DNA of 64,000 bases from NCBI GenBank assembly GCA_001643675.2, contig LSRY02000002.1:161501-225500 (forward strand), in the 5' to 3' direction. The notes below the pieces were generated by a model, which was not told the origin of the DNA, searched no databases, and saw nothing but the letters and a program-made list of their open reading frames with translations. Numbering within the stretch: position 1 is the first letter of the stretch; the number at the start of each line of letters is the position of its first letter. Source of the stretch: Monocercomonoides exilis (taxonomy: Eukaryota > Preaxostyla > Oxymonadida > Polymastigidae). The translations under genes and the position numbers were made by a program. This document shows positions 1 to 12,402 of this stretch, in pieces.

Positions 1-119
1 CTTTTTTTGAAATCTGAAAAAGTGAAACAAAGTTTTGAGCGAATTAATTTTTTTGTGCTTTGTGCAAAAAAAGCTTGAAAGTCCGAATTTTCCCCCATAT
101 GAAAATTTTCAGATTGGGA

Positions 120-720
120 ATTTCAAAATTATTGCTTTTGCTGCTCTTCATATTCATTCGATTAAAAAATTAGCATATTTGAATGTTGCTTAATGTCAAT
201 AAAAACACAGTTTTATATTACATGAATTTATCACGACAAGAACGAGTTACAAACCTGTGTCAAAATTTTGAACAGTTGGGAAAAGATGGACAGATCGTCG
301 AAATCGATGAAATGCTGCTCAGACGAAGAAAATATTACCGTGGAAGAAGAAAAAAGCAAATTTGGCTATTTGGCATGGTCGAAAAAAATACTGGAGGAGG
401 ACAAGGAAATTTCATCATCATTAGAGTTATGAATAGAAAAAAAGAACAATTATGACCATTAATAATGACAAACGTTACCCCAGGTTCTACAATCTACTCC
501 GACGAATGGAAGGCTTATGCATCATTGAAATCATTGGGATTCGATCATAACACGGAATGCCATAAATGAAGATACAAAACTGAAAAAAATTTGTGCACGA
601 ATACAATTGAAGCTGTTTAGAGTGAATTTCAAATATTTCTCGCTTCGTGTGGAATTCAAAATAGATATATAGACGAAATAATTGCTGAATTGATATCAAC
701 AAATGGAAAATCAATAAAAT
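120..720 (+). pseudogene. Merlin (ISXO2/IS1595-like) transposase, broken
   Basis: This is a remnant of a DDE transposase of the Merlin class, the eukaryotic relatives of IS1016/IS1595. The first part (183-455) is open and carries the first catalytic block, with VEIDE followed by a basic RKYYRGRRKK stretch and the WLFGMVE strand, the usual ISXO2 domain order. After a frameshift near 456 the second block continues in another frame (about 480-560) with PGSTIYSDEWKAY, the second catalytic Asp region. The third block, corresponding to the family's TQxIE motif, reads TNTIEA near 600-615. Stop codons fall inside at about 566 and 618, so at least one frameshift and two nonsense lesions separate it from a working enzyme. 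The family assignment rests on motif order and is fairly secure. No terminal repeats were found. Confidence 0.75.
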
Positions 721-913
721 TTTCAGAATTTGCGGAGGGCATGTTTTTTATAAAGAAGTGGAAAATAAAAAAATGGGAACTCCGATCGAATTTAGCTACG
801 AAGAATCCATAGAATCTGACGGAGATGATGATTCTTCTTTAACAGCAACAGAAGAAATGTCATCTGACAGATCTTTTGATTGCGATCATATTGATGAAAA
901 AGATAAGGAATAA
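721..913 (+). pseudogene. acidic tail following the Merlin remnant
   Basis: An open stretch directly downstream of the transposase remnant, with a possible ATG at 773 and a TAA near 911, encodes about 46 acidic, Ser-rich residues (SDGDDDSS, then DHIDEKDKE). It is in line with the remnant and may be the C-terminal end of the same transposase ORF. It could also be chance open frame. Nothing recognisable is present beyond composition. Confidence 0.3.
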
Positions 914-1869
914 ATCCCCTGAACAGTTTTTTTTATTACTCCTTTTCACACTTCAAACCCTAATTTCAAAATTCAAATGCCTTAAAACGCATTTATAATT
1001 ACTTATTTGTCATTTCTATCAAAAAGAAATCCAAAATTTTGATAATTTAAGGGTGTCGATCTATCCCGACTAATGCCGACTGAGTTTATTTGAGTTACGA
1101 AATTTCAGATATTAAACAAGTATTTTATATGTGTTCATAAATGATTACAAAAACATGCACATAATATTTGAAGATTAATGATGTTGTTTTGTTTTGTTTT
1201 TTATTGTTTTCGAAAAATTCTTTCAAAGATCAAAAGGATCAAATAGTTAATAAAGCTGACAAAATTCTTTTGAGCCAATACATGATTCAAAACATAAAAG
1301 TTTCACGTTTTTCATATTGCTTCACTTTTCTTTGCACACGATTTTGATCATGCTCTTTGTGAAAAATGCAGGAATCTTAATTGCTGAGGATTTACAATTG
1401 ATTTATATTGACTTTGAACTTGTTGAACAAGTGAAAACGTGCAAAAACGAATAATTTCATTGAAATGATAATATACATAATAAGGTTGCAAATGTTTTTG
1501 TATTCATCAAATATAATGAACTGGATGATTCAAAAAACAGTAAGTTTGATGTTTGAAAGAAGAGATAAATTAAAAAGATTAGCTTCACCGCATTCAATAA
1601 CATTTCACAGATGTGCACCGAGGAGCATACTTGAGAGCTGAATAGAGTGAATCTGTCCAGATTGAACGATTTTTGAACAGCTACACACGATTTCATCCAA
1701 GGAGAAAACAGAAAACCCTCAAGTAGTTGATGCACGCAAAATGTGAAGTTTGATGTTTTGTTCTGGTTTATCGCCTTTCCTTTTTTGAGGTGAGCCTCTT
1801 TTGTTTTCACCATGAAACCTCAAGAAGATGCATTTATGTAAATTGCGAAGGCATTAATCGAGCGCATAG
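914..1869. other. gene-poor AT-rich spacer
   Basis: I see no supported gene here. Open frames such as 1457-1813 on the minus strand have no recognisable motifs and lie against the upstream edge of the decayed surface-protein gene. Confidence 0.5.
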
Positions 1870-4275
1870 CTAATCTCCTCCACTTTTTGTGTTAAGTGAT
1901 AACTGAACTCCAAAGATCGTGTAGGTGGAGAGTCCATTTATTTTACTATGTTGATTTGATTCGATTTTTGTATTCATTACATTTGGGAAGAATATCATGC
2001 TGGATCCATGAAATGTTAGCTTATTCAATGTAATTTTAATTTCGTTATTCAACATGTCCAACTGCCCCATCGTCGAAGAAGCAAGCAGTGCCAGCCACTC
2101 TCCAAATACCACTTCCTAATTATTCATCTTCATATCGATGTTGAAGGATGTCGCAGAAACAGAAAAGAATCCATCAGTTCCTTAAAATTTGGACGACATC
2201 TCAGGGAGATTATTGCAAACGATTCAAGCGCGAAATGCTTCCATTCGAGCAGCATGAAAATATGATGGAAATGATAAATCACTTGAGAAGCTGAGAGTTG
2301 CAGGTTTTTTTTATCAACTTTTAAAAGATAGCGTGACGGGGTTAAGTGGAGAAGAGAAAGTTGCAAAATGAATTTGGATCCGACTGTGAACAGCAAGCCA
2401 GAGTTTATGTTCCAGAACATATTATGAATCAATAACACAGGAAGCCATGTGCGAGATATCTTTGTTGTGTGCAGGAATATTTCAGGGCAGATGAAGAAAA
2501 TGAAATTCCTGATAAAAAATGTGAAAAGGAGTGTTCAACTGGACTAATGCGATCTTCGGGTTCGACAATTTGACTGAAGAAGCGTTCGGCTTGATCTCAT
2601 TCATCATCACACATCAGTCAACTGTTGTGCCTGCGTTGTCGACTGGTTTCGAGCCTGGAGGCTGAAATAACAATTCGCATTACGTATTAGCAAAGGAAAT
2701 GTGTGCCACAAACGAGCATGGACTGGGATATATTGCGTCGAGTAAGTGGGTGCTGTTGTTGTTGAGGGTGCTGAGAGATTTGATGGCATAGGTTTTTATT
2801 TGTTGAAGGAAACCACATCTTGTTAAAGAATGGACTTAGAGCGTTATAAGTTAAAACTGGTTTGGATAGTTCGATCTTTGGGATGGACCATGAGGATTTG
2901 AAACGCATGAGGACTCTAACGAGAAGAACAGGGCTGCGAACACTTTTGATGCTGTTTAAAAGAAGATGGAGTTGTGTTGCATGCTATGAAAGAAGAAAAG
3001 AGAAGACGGTTTCGATGATGCAGTTCAACAACTTTTCTGTTTTGTCAGATGAACCGGCTTCTGTTTCGATGATCTTTCTGCAGACTTCGATTGTCAAGCT
3101 AAACTGCTAATTTGTAGTCCGCAGGCCACATGCCGAAAGAGGAAGAACAAAGTCGATATTGCTCCGGTTAGCTGCTCGAGTACGTGCATGATTGTTTGAT
3201 GGCTTCGCTGATGGATCCTCTTCATTTGCCAACTCAGACACTGATAATAGAGTGGAACAGAAGAGCAGCTTGAATGGATCTGCAGCAAATTCAGAACAGA
3301 GCGAAGTGGGGATGATTGATGCCACAATTGCAAGCTACACCGAAGTTGGATTGAACGTGTTGAGAGTGGGAAGGTGGAAGAGGAGGTTGAGCGAGTGCAA
3401 CAGCTTCCAATTTCACAAGTCATGAACAATTGAACCCCAATTGCCAGATGCCCAGAAGAAATATACTGTGCAACGCTAATTGGAAGTTGAAACAAGTGAG
3501 CGTGAAAGAAGGAAATGGAAAGTCGATAGGCTCATATCTGTAGATTGTAAAACGAAGAATGCGAACTTTTCGATTTTGACAAGTAACCAGGAATCTTCTC
3601 AATTCATCTCACTGCTGACAAATATGACTATCTTGCAGTAAGACACAACCGTACAACTTATATTTCGTTTAGCGTTTCTGCTTCGATGAAAACTCCCACT
3701 AAATGTTAATGCATTGCTTTGCTGTGTGAGGGCAGTCGAGAAAAACGAATTCCACGAGATCTTGTTTGTCTTATAAGCAGAAGCTCAAAGTGTCATTCTC
3801 TCGTCAATACTCGAAGGCTTGCCAGATGAGGCAGAAGTCACTGTTTGGATTCTGTTTGGACCGATATGTTCGGCATCCACTTCTTCTGCGATGTTGAAGA
3901 ACAGAAGAATAACTCTGACAAGCAAAGAAGGAAATCTTGCAGAAGGAACAAATGAAGGGAATACACTTTGGGAACTGGCTGTGATCATTATAGCTGTTGC
4001 TATTGTTGATTATTCTGTTAACAGCTTTGATTATGTTTGCTGTTTAACGAAGGAAAGCAAATTGACGAGCAGAAGACTTTGTCGAAATTATGTTAGATAC
4101 AGTGAAGAAGGATCAGAAAGCGTATGAGGTTGTTGCGAAGAAGTGTCACAAGAGGAGCAATAGGGAAGAACAGAGAAGGAGGAAGAAAAGAAGAATATTT
4201 AAAATCTTTAAGAAATTAATTGAAAAAAGAAAATACAATTTTAGCTGTCAACGGAGAATGTGGAGAAAGAGATAA
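1870..4275 (+). pseudogene. decayed Pmp-like surface receptor, C-terminal half
   Basis: Plus-strand translation in shifting frames matches the C-terminal portion of the intact giant receptor encoded at 36719-49273. Near 2440-2500 it reads VRDIFVVCRNISGQ where the intact gene has GRDIFVECVNISRQ. Near 2545-2620 it reads NAIFGFD and LISFIITHQSTVV where the intact gene has NAIYGVD and LMDLITVYQAATIVV. Near 3850-3990 it reads ILFG, FxLKNR-like and TSKEGN pieces that align to the juxtamembrane segment. Near 4090-4180 MLDTVKKDQKAYEVV matches the post-membrane linker VEDTVKKDPKAFEMV. The copy is riddled with frameshifts and stops. The linker match shows that the ancestor was a form bearing the intracellular segment; no pseudokinase homology follows 4275. 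Confidence 0.7.
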
Positions 4276-5390
4276 CACACCAATCTGTGAATTTAGGTGT
4301 GCGCTTCGGGGATATAGGCTTTACTGTCCGAAGACCTCTCCACAAACATCAATAGGAGCAAATATTTGTGATAAATATTTTATTACACAGTGATCAAATT
4401 AGAAATAAAAATTCAAAAATTTTATAGAATAACAAGAATAAATTATGAATTTTCTATGTTTTGCACTCTTTTTGTCAAATAAAATATTCTTTGAACACAT
4501 ATCAATTTTTGTTAAAGAATAATGAAAAATCTCTGTTTTTAAGAATTTTTCAATTTTTTGTTGATGAAATGAAAAATAAAACGTGAAAATGGGCGATTAT
4601 TTTTGAAAACATTTTGTTTCATACAAAAATTTCGGTGCAAAAATATTTCGTGAATATCAATAAACAAAAATTGAAAAGTGAAAAGACTAATTGAATGCAT
4701 TTTAATCTTTGATTCGGAAAAACCATTTGTTTTTAAAAACAATTATCATGTTTTTCTCTTTTGAATTAATATTTTCTTTCAAAAAACATACAATCTTTGA
4801 AAATTAACACACCGAAAAAAGATATGATTTCAAAAATAATCACCCAAATATTATCATTTGTGTTCATTTCTTTTTCATATGGGTAATAATTTATGAAAAG
4901 TCGCTACGGATCAAAAATTCATCCCATGAAAGTTAACAAAATACACTCCATTACCATAATACAAATGAAAATATTATACTTTCACAGTAATGTTTGAAGG
5001 CTCATAACAAACTTCTTCATGAAAAGATATATCCTTTTTCAAATAATTATGTATCAAATTTTTTGATCAAAATTTGAATTTTGGTTTTTCTATGTGAAAA
5101 GGGTTTTATTGCTTGAACTATTTTGCACTTGTTGATTCATAAAATGCACAAGGTTTTTATCGATTTTATTTCATCAAAAATTAGAGATTCGTTAATTAAT
5201 CAAATTCTTATTTGATTAAAAATTTTCATTACACAGAATGTGCCTGGAATTTTAATAAATGCGTAGATTACTCCCACAAGTTTGATAAATATGAAAAACA
5301 TACATATCAAAAGGTTTTCGTTCAGCTTTTATTTATATGTTTTTATTTAATAATTCAAATAAAATTATTCATTTTTTTAAGCTTAACAAA
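4276..5390. other. AT-rich spacer
   Basis: No gene is supported. A copy of a short dispersed motif, described separately, lies at 4823-4845. A 6-bp inverted pair (CTTCGG and CCGAAG) around 4308-4340 is too weak to call as an RNA. Confidence 0.45.
4823..4845 (-). repeat. dispersed GGGTGAT...GAAATCATA motif, copy 1
   Basis: One of five copies in the window of a roughly 23-bp motif that, on the other strand, reads GGGTGAT, then a T-rich run, then GAAATCATA. The other copies are at 18731-18753, 57446-57469, 57906-57928 and 63249-63271. It may be the terminal part of a small transposable element. Confidence 0.45.
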
Positions 5391-5909
5391 TTCGTAGCTA
5401 ATGATAGAGAGCCTAACATGATAGAAATGGCGATGTGGGGCTGCACTTCAGACTCGTTTGTGGGAAAAGAAGATCTGTTATTTAAGGTTATGAAATACCT
5501 GAGCGAGACGATATTTGTATCTTCTGTTGTAAAAAACCACGAAGATAGCAAGCAACGTGGAGAGTTCAGCATGCCTTGCGTATAATTGAATGTTGGAGTG
5601 AATCACATTATTCCATCACGCTATTCGCAGCTGTTGATATCGGAGCAAACAATCATCAACGGAGAATGCTGTGTGCAGAATGTTAGCATTCACTCATTGG
5701 AATCTACTTCAGCTGCTTTGGTGTATCTGAACTCAACAATTGTTGGGGATGTGGGAAGTCTTATCACAACTGCAGGGAGAATTCGTATAGAGAGAGCAAA
5801 GTTCACCTTTGGCCAGTCGTATGCGCACTCTAGCTGCGCTGCTGTTAACGGCACTAATGGAGAGCACTCGTTCTCCTTTGAAAATATTGCATCGTCTTCT
5901 GCCTTATAG
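5391..5909 (+). pseudogene. fragment of a Pmp-like surface protein module
   Basis: The open segment 5337-5585 reads DLLFKVMKYLSETIFVSS and ends with SMPC, which aligns to the DLLRYVVGYKSRKIYLSS...PCETL segment that opens a module in the intact giant receptor. After a TAA at 5583 the next frame (5586-5909) continues with a beta-helix-like run (LVYLNSTIVGD, then GSLITTAGRIRIERAKFTFG) matching the following part of a module, where the giant protein has EGVITTAGATTSIVNLV. The conserved CG of the CGxxxxPC signature is lost. This is one decayed module rather than a gene. Confidence 0.6.
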
Positions 5910-6018
5910 GTCGTCCTGACATCCTCGTTTCCTTCCGAGCACCATTTTCTTCAGAAGTCCCTCTTTCCGTGCAATTCAACCATCCTTTCTCTTCTTCTCC
6001 TTCTCCTCCTTTTTATTC

Positions 6019-6180
<162 letters not shown>

Positions 6181-6509
6181 CATTCATTCACCATCACACA
6201 AATCATAAAACTCATTTTATTCTTCTCATTCTTCTCATTCTCATCGCACTACAAGAATATTAATCGAACCTTCTTCTTCTTCTTCTTCAAATTCTTCTTC
6301 TTCTCCTCGTTCTCCTTCTCCTCCTCCATTACCACCGCCGCCGCAGCCGCCGCCACCATCACCACCACCACCTCCTCCTTCTTCTTCTTCAACTAAAAAC
6401 CTGAATGAGTTTCAGAAACCTCCATCGCGTGTGTCCCCTCGCCACATTCACCGTCGCTCCTCTTCTGTGAACTTCTCCTCTCATTCTCCTCTCCTCAGCT
6501 CTGATCATA

Positions 6510-8028
6510 TCTCTCTACTTCTTCCACTACAGTTACTCCATTTGTGCCATCTTCTTCTTTGAAATCTTCAACAGTTTCTACCACAATTCCTTCTCGTCTA
6601 TCAAAACCATCAGCTTCTGCTGCACCTTCTGCTTTCTCCTCTCCCTTAGTCACACTCTCTCAAGTGCCTGTATCATCCAGCAAGAAAACACCTCTTTCTC
6701 CTTCTCTTTCTCTTTCTCCTTTTCTCTCTCTTTCTCCTTCTGCTGCAAAAAGGAGATCCACAACCCCTCCTCCCACATCATCAGCAAACACTTATCGCCC
6801 TGTGCCTCAGACTGTTCCTGTTGCTTCAACTTCACCTCGTCCTGTGTTCTCTTCTACTGTTTCCTCTTCTTCTTCCTCTTCTTCTCTTTCTTCTGTTCCG
6901 TCAACCTCTTTCTTTTCCCAAGAACATTCGGTCTTTTCTCCACAAACAGCTGAAATTGATGAGCTTCACAACTCGTCAAAGCCTGCAGCATTTTCAATTG
7001 TTCATTCGGATGACTCTTCGAAAGGACAAACTCTTCAGCAATCCTCGTCTCCTTCTCCTTCTTCCTCTTCCTCTTCCTCTTCTCTTCCATCCTCAACCTC
7101 TCTCTCTCTCAATCAACCCCCTCATTAAATAGCTCTTCTCGCAGTGTTCTCCGTCAAACCGCTCCGCTTCGCCCGCTCATCAGCCATAATTCAGCACAAT
7201 ATTCTTCTCTTCCTTCATCTCAAGCAACTTCACTTCAACCTCTGCGCATCTTAACTCCTCCAATGCCTCCTTCTCAGCCTCCTCCTTCTCATCCTCCGCC
7301 TCATCCGCCTCCACCTCCTTCCAACCCTTCTCCTCCTCCTCATTCTCTTCCTCCACACACGCTTCCTCCTCCTTCGAAGTCTCCTCCACCTGTTCCTCTT
7401 TCTCCTTCTGCAAGCAAACTGCCTGCTTCATTTGTGTCTTTCTTTGGTACCACACAAACAAATGCTCCTTCTTCTTCGACTTCGTTGTCGTCTTCTTCTT
7501 CTTCAGTTGGATCAACAGATGATGCAAAGATGAATTCTCTTAAGACAGGCTCTGGTTCTTACACTCCAACACCAATGTGCTCAAATGCTGATGTTCCAGC
7601 TTCTTTCTCTTCCTTCTCGTCAATTTCTTCTTCTTCTTCCAACCAGCACCCAATCTTCTCTTTCGACTCGTTCTGTTTCGATGAATGAGTAGCCAACAGC
7701 AGCCACAACTCCGTTTTCAATGGTATCTACTGAATTTTCGATGTCCCCTTCGCTCAAAAGACAAAGCAACGGAACCCCACAAAGATCTGCTTATACTCCT
7801 CCTTCTTTCTCAGCAAGAAATATGCCTGCTGATTTTGCGTCTGATTTTGCTCCTTCTTCTTCTTCCACTTCTTCCTCTTCTTCTTCCTCTTCTCCTTCTC
7901 CTTCTGATGCATTAAACATTCCAATTTCACAACATTTCATATCAATTTGTTCAAAGCAACATTTATCTTCTTCTTCTTCACCCTCTTCACCTTCTTCACC
8001 TTATTTACTATTATTTGCTCAGAAATAA
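6510..8028 (+). pseudogene. Ser/Pro-rich low-complexity ORFs, frame-broken
   Basis: Three plus-strand segments in successive frames (to 7128, about 7100-7688, and 7690-8028) encode Ser/Thr/Pro-rich sequence with a polyproline stretch (repeated PPPSHPPP-type units near 7270-7380) and clusters such as FSSFSSISSSSS and PADFASDF. The composition resembles disordered linkers, but I recognise no domain. The frame changes at about 7105 and 7688 have no obvious GT-AG intron, so I read this as one decayed gene. The minus strand of the same DNA is also open in places and would encode Glu/Lys-rich sequence (7180-7527), so the coding strand is not certain. Confidence 0.4.
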
Positions 8029-8299
8029 GCAAAAAGAAAACAAAACATTCTCAATGTTGACTCCATATTTGTTTCTTTCAAAGAATTTTTTGAAAGAAAT
8101 TGATTGTAAAAAGAAACAGGAAATAGATGGAAAATGAGGTTAGTTGATGAAGAAAAATTGAGAATACAAAAATCGATAAATAAAGAATAAAAGAGAAAGA
8201 AGAGAAATAGGGGTTAGAGGAAGAAGAAGAATAGGAGAAGAAGAATACGATAAGGATAATGCAAATATCAATGAAGAACATGGAAAGGCTTCGCTATCA

Positions 8300-11213
8300 A
8301 CTCCCTCAGCTACGCCATCGTCTGCAGAAACTGCACCACTCATTGCCCATCCTCAAGAGAAAGACCAAAGAAGGTTGCTTTTTTGAGTTGCTCCTTCACA
8401 GCTTCAGCCCCAACAGCACTCCCGGAAGCCGCACAATGTGGAACAAATTCAACCGCCCTTCTTTCTTCTCTTTCACCAACTGTACAATCTAAACATGCAG
8501 CTTAAGCACAAACTATTCCCACGTCACCTTCGATGCTGTGTAAAACTCATACTCCAAGTTGACCGATGCCATCTTGCCGCCTTCACAATCACATAATTCA
8601 AAGACTGCAGAGCAGGATTTTGCAGGTTAGCTTCATCACAAACATCCGGAAGCTGCTTCTCTGAAGTTATTCAGCAGAAACCACAGAAACACATACGCTT
8701 CCGCATCCCTTTTCTCCTGCTGCATCTCCTCAAACAACCAAAAGACACTTATATCTCTTCTCCGACACCTCTTCTACCACAATTCAATTATCAGGAAAAC
8801 TCCAATTCTCCTCCGGTTTACTCATTCTGCACGAATTCCCCAAACAGTTCCATCTCTGCAAAGTCCAAACGGCACAGTTCTTCCCCATACATCCTTGCTC
8901 ACAGCACAGCATCGCTCTTCTTCTGCACAGCTTGCTTCTCCCCCAGCCATATGTACACAAAGTACCCAAACCCCTGCCTCTGAACGCCCACCCCCATTCA
9001 AAGATCTTCTGAAATAATGTCTCCGCATCACCCCCGGATCCTCGACAGCTTCCACATTAGCTACGACTGCAGACCTATCTTCAGCAACTTCAACAAACGT
9101 TTCATCTACACAGACGACCGCCGCGAGTGTGGCACCCAAAGCACATGTGCTGATTTTCACGTTTCTTGTTCCAGCGACACAGACGCTGCACTCATCTGTC
9201 ACTCCCACGCCATCGACACAGCCTGCAAAAACACCCTTCCTGCCCAGACACCCCTACCCTCAATCCACCAGGAGATGTAACAGATCACTCCGATTCTTCC
9301 CTGTCTCTGCTTTCTGTCGTCTGCTCAAGAAGCATGAACGAACACAACACAACATTCGCACTCCATTTACCTTTCTTTACCACTGTTGGAACCACAGTTT
9401 TCATCCAATCATCCCGCTCCCTCTCTTCGGATCGTTGTGCTGAAACAGCGGAATCTTATTCACTGCGCTTACATCTCTTTCTTCTGCCTTTTCCACCTCC
9501 TCTGCCTCCTCGTATTCTCAGCCTTAACTTCTGTTCCTCATCCTCCTCCTTTCTCCATCCATCTCTCTCGTCCCTTTCTCCTCTGCCCTTCCTTCCCTGC
9601 TCCCTCCATAGTCCACTTGCACCTCACACTCTTCCAGCTCCCGAGCCTGAACAACCAGCCGCTCCACCTTCTCTTCATACGACACCTTCATTTTCTTCTG
9701 CTCCTGCTTCTTTTGCGCAAGCGCCGTCTGCTGCTTCTCAATCACCTCCTTGAACAGCGCCTTCTGCTCGCATATAGTCTTAATGTGCACTTTCAACAGC
9801 GCCATCAGCATCTTCATTTTCCTTCTCCGTATCGTTCGTCTTCTGCTGCACCGTTGCATCTACTCTTCCACCACCTCCTCCACCTCCGCTGTTTGCTTCT
9901 CCCACAACACTCACCCCGCTCCCCACTTTTGCAACAACCCCATTCCCATTCAGGTCTGGCCCAAGAATCACAGCACATCCATTTTTGTTGATCTCTGTTA
10001 GCTTCTCCTTGCACTTTTCGCACAGCCCCAACGGCAGAATCAAGGAAATCAAAGATGGAACTACCCCATTATACGCACAAATTAATGAAGAAGATATGGC
10101 AATTGTAACCACCGACCAGCCAGTTTCCACTTGCCAACCACGCTCACCACTCCTCATTGCTGAGCCCAGCACTTCTTCTCCTTCACCTGCTTCACCTGCT
10201 TCACCTGCTTCACCTGCTTCACATCTGCATTGTACTTCTCGCTCAGCTCCAGAATCTTCCTCTGCTGCATCCAGATGATCTTGTCCTTCTCCTGCAGCTG
10301 CTCTGCCAGCCCGCTCATCCGCTTCGCCTCCTTTTCCTTTCCAACTTCTTCTTCTTTTCTTTCTTCCAGCAAATGCAGCACAATCGCTACAGGCGACAGA
10401 ACCACATCTTCTATCATCAGCCCCTCTGCCGCACCGCCTCCAGCGCCTTCTCCGCAAACTCTTCCACTTCATTCACTGCAACCATCCCCCTCCTCATTTT
10501 GTTGTCCAGCTTCATCACTCCTCATTCCTCGACCACTTCTATCGGTTCTCCAACCATTCAATGGCCAATGAAGCCAGCGATGGATTAGGCGAATTGTAGA
10601 TTGGCAGGAACGCATCCACATCAACCGCTGTTAATAACAGCTTCTTCGACGACTTCTTTCTCAGCAAGTTCTCAAGAAATGGGAGCAAAGCAACAAGAAG
10701 AATGAAAAGTATTATTCATTGAATTGACACAGCACGTTCTGTTCAGCAGAGCGCAGCAAGTCAACATTGAAACCTCGCAGCGTGTGCAACATCCGCAGCG
10801 ACAGGAGCAGTGACAGCTTCATAACCATGCAGCTTTTGCAGCTCAGCTGCTTTCTTCACAACTATCCTCAGCCGCCTAACGATTTCATTCAACCATGCCA
10901 CTTCAAGCGTTTATGAATCCTCCATCTTCGAGGCATCCGAAGGGTAAAATGCACGTTCAGACGAAGATGCTAATAACTGTCCATTCCCTGTCACCTTCTT
11001 CTCTTCTCTTATTGGACCCAGGAATGATAAAGAAGATCTGCGTGCTGCTCCACTCGAAGAAGACGAAAAAGACAAAGGTGCTGAGCAAAGAGACAACTGA
11101 ATCGCTTCCGCTCCCGCAAGAAGCTTTTTGATACAACTCATCACACAAAATTGCAGCTGCTTTCGAGTCACAAACACAAAGTCCATGTTCAAATTATAAA
11201 CGCCAATCATCAC
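8300..11213 (-). pseudogene. decayed coiled-coil / helical-repeat gene
   Basis: Minus-strand coding character persists across many frames. From upstream to downstream: a leader around 11213-10911; a helical segment near 10690-10560 containing LLPFLENLLRKKSSKK-like and NPSLASLAIEWLEN, which looks ARM/HEAT-like; an acidic helix near 10480-10430 (EVEEFAEKALEAVR); a clear coiled coil at 10417-10154 (LAEQLQEKDKIIWMQQRKI, then tandem VKQ units); another helical run at 9859-9524; and 9208-8822. Stops and frame changes between these pieces are frequent. I do not recognise the parent family; a coiled-coil cytoplasmic protein is the most that can be said. Confidence 0.45.
10181..10222. repeat. 9-bp tandem repeat, about 4.5 units
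   Basis: CTTCACCTG is repeated in tandem. Read on the minus strand it encodes the KQV iterations at the end of the coiled-coil remnant. Confidence 0.85.
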
Positions 11214-11942
11214 CGAAATCTTATCTTTTTTGATTTGATGGAAAAGAAGGAACAGAGTTTTTTTTGGAAGGGAATTGAAATGAGAAGAGAAAGATGAGCA
11301 AAAAAGAAAATAAAAAGTTGAAAGCTATTTAAGATATGATTCATGATTATATTCAGACCATGAGATGCAATATCTTTTATTGTTTTTTTAAAATTCATTT
11401 AATTTTATATATTACGTGTTATTCTTCATTTATTTGTTATAACATTAATAACTGCTCAATATTAACAACTTTTTGAAATTCTTTTAATTTCTTTGAGGAC
11501 AGTATCGATGAAAATTTCCTGTTTAATAATTTTTGACAAAAAATACTCAAATTAAAGCAAGTGAAAATCTATTTGTCTTTCTGCATAGGAACATTTTAAA
11601 AAGAAGTCTATATTCGAAAAATTAAAACGTTTTATACGAACAATTGAAATGAAAACATGTATATAAAAATAAATTACTCAGTAGCTTCAGAAAACAAGAA
11701 AAACAATATTTTATAACATAAATATGATTTGACAGCGAAAATAATATATGAAATCTGTTTTATTGAAACGCAATATTCGGAGATAGGGTGGCAAAACTGA
11801 AAAGAATAATACTCAGCAATATATGATGGTAACGGAATGATCAACATTTTTTGATCATTTTTGATCCTCTTTTCGGATCAGTTAAACATTTGCGACTTTT
11901 CAAAAAGAATGACCCATATATGATTTATTTAAGTGTTTCGTA
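11214..11942. other. AT-rich spacer before the hAT insertion
   Basis: No gene is supported. The right end is the pre-insertion target of the hAT element. Confidence 0.5.
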
Positions 11943-11950
11943 CTTTATTC
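11943..11950. repeat. target site duplication, left (CTTTATTC)
   Basis: The 8-bp sequence CTTTATTC directly flanks the left terminal repeat and is repeated exactly at 18193-18200 after the right terminal repeat. Eight base pairs is the characteristic duplication length for hAT elements. Confidence 0.92.
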
Positions 11951-11963
11951 TAAGCCTGGGTGA
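11951..11963 (+). repeat. left terminal inverted repeat of the hAT element
   Basis: TAAGCCTGGGTGA, identical in inverted orientation to 18180-18192. Confidence 0.9.
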
Positions 11964-12402
11964 TGTACTGACTTTTGACGTAAACCTTTCGATTCCTGAC
12001 TGACGTGACAAATATTTTCACGTCAGTCAAAAATTTTTGTGAAATTTAATTTTAATTTTGAAATAAAAAACATTAAAAATAAAAAATCCATTTTTTTTAT
12101 TAACTTGTTCAATTTTTTTTTAAATTTCATTATTTTCTCAAATCATTTATACCATAACATGATTTTCACTGACGAAATGGTCAAAATCGGAATTTTGAAA
12201 CTTCTTTAACGTCAGTGACGTCACGTCAGGTAACTCAAAATGTTAGAGTTGGAAGAAGAGCTGGAAAATGAAAACTTACCAAAGGAATTACAAGAATGTT
12301 TAAGTAACGTTTTAATTGTTTGCTCAAATCTCACAACAATTCTCACAATAGGGTTAACATTTTATTTGTTAGAAAGATATTTACGAAAAGACAAAATAGA
12401 AA

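Noticed and set aside
4293-4340. Possible structured RNA or tRNA-like element
   Set aside because: Only one short stem is visible and no T-loop or acceptor pairing. No convincing tRNA or rRNA was found anywhere in the window.
11395-11942. Extension of the hAT element further left
   Set aside because: The exact CTTTATTC duplication and TIR fix the boundary at 11951.
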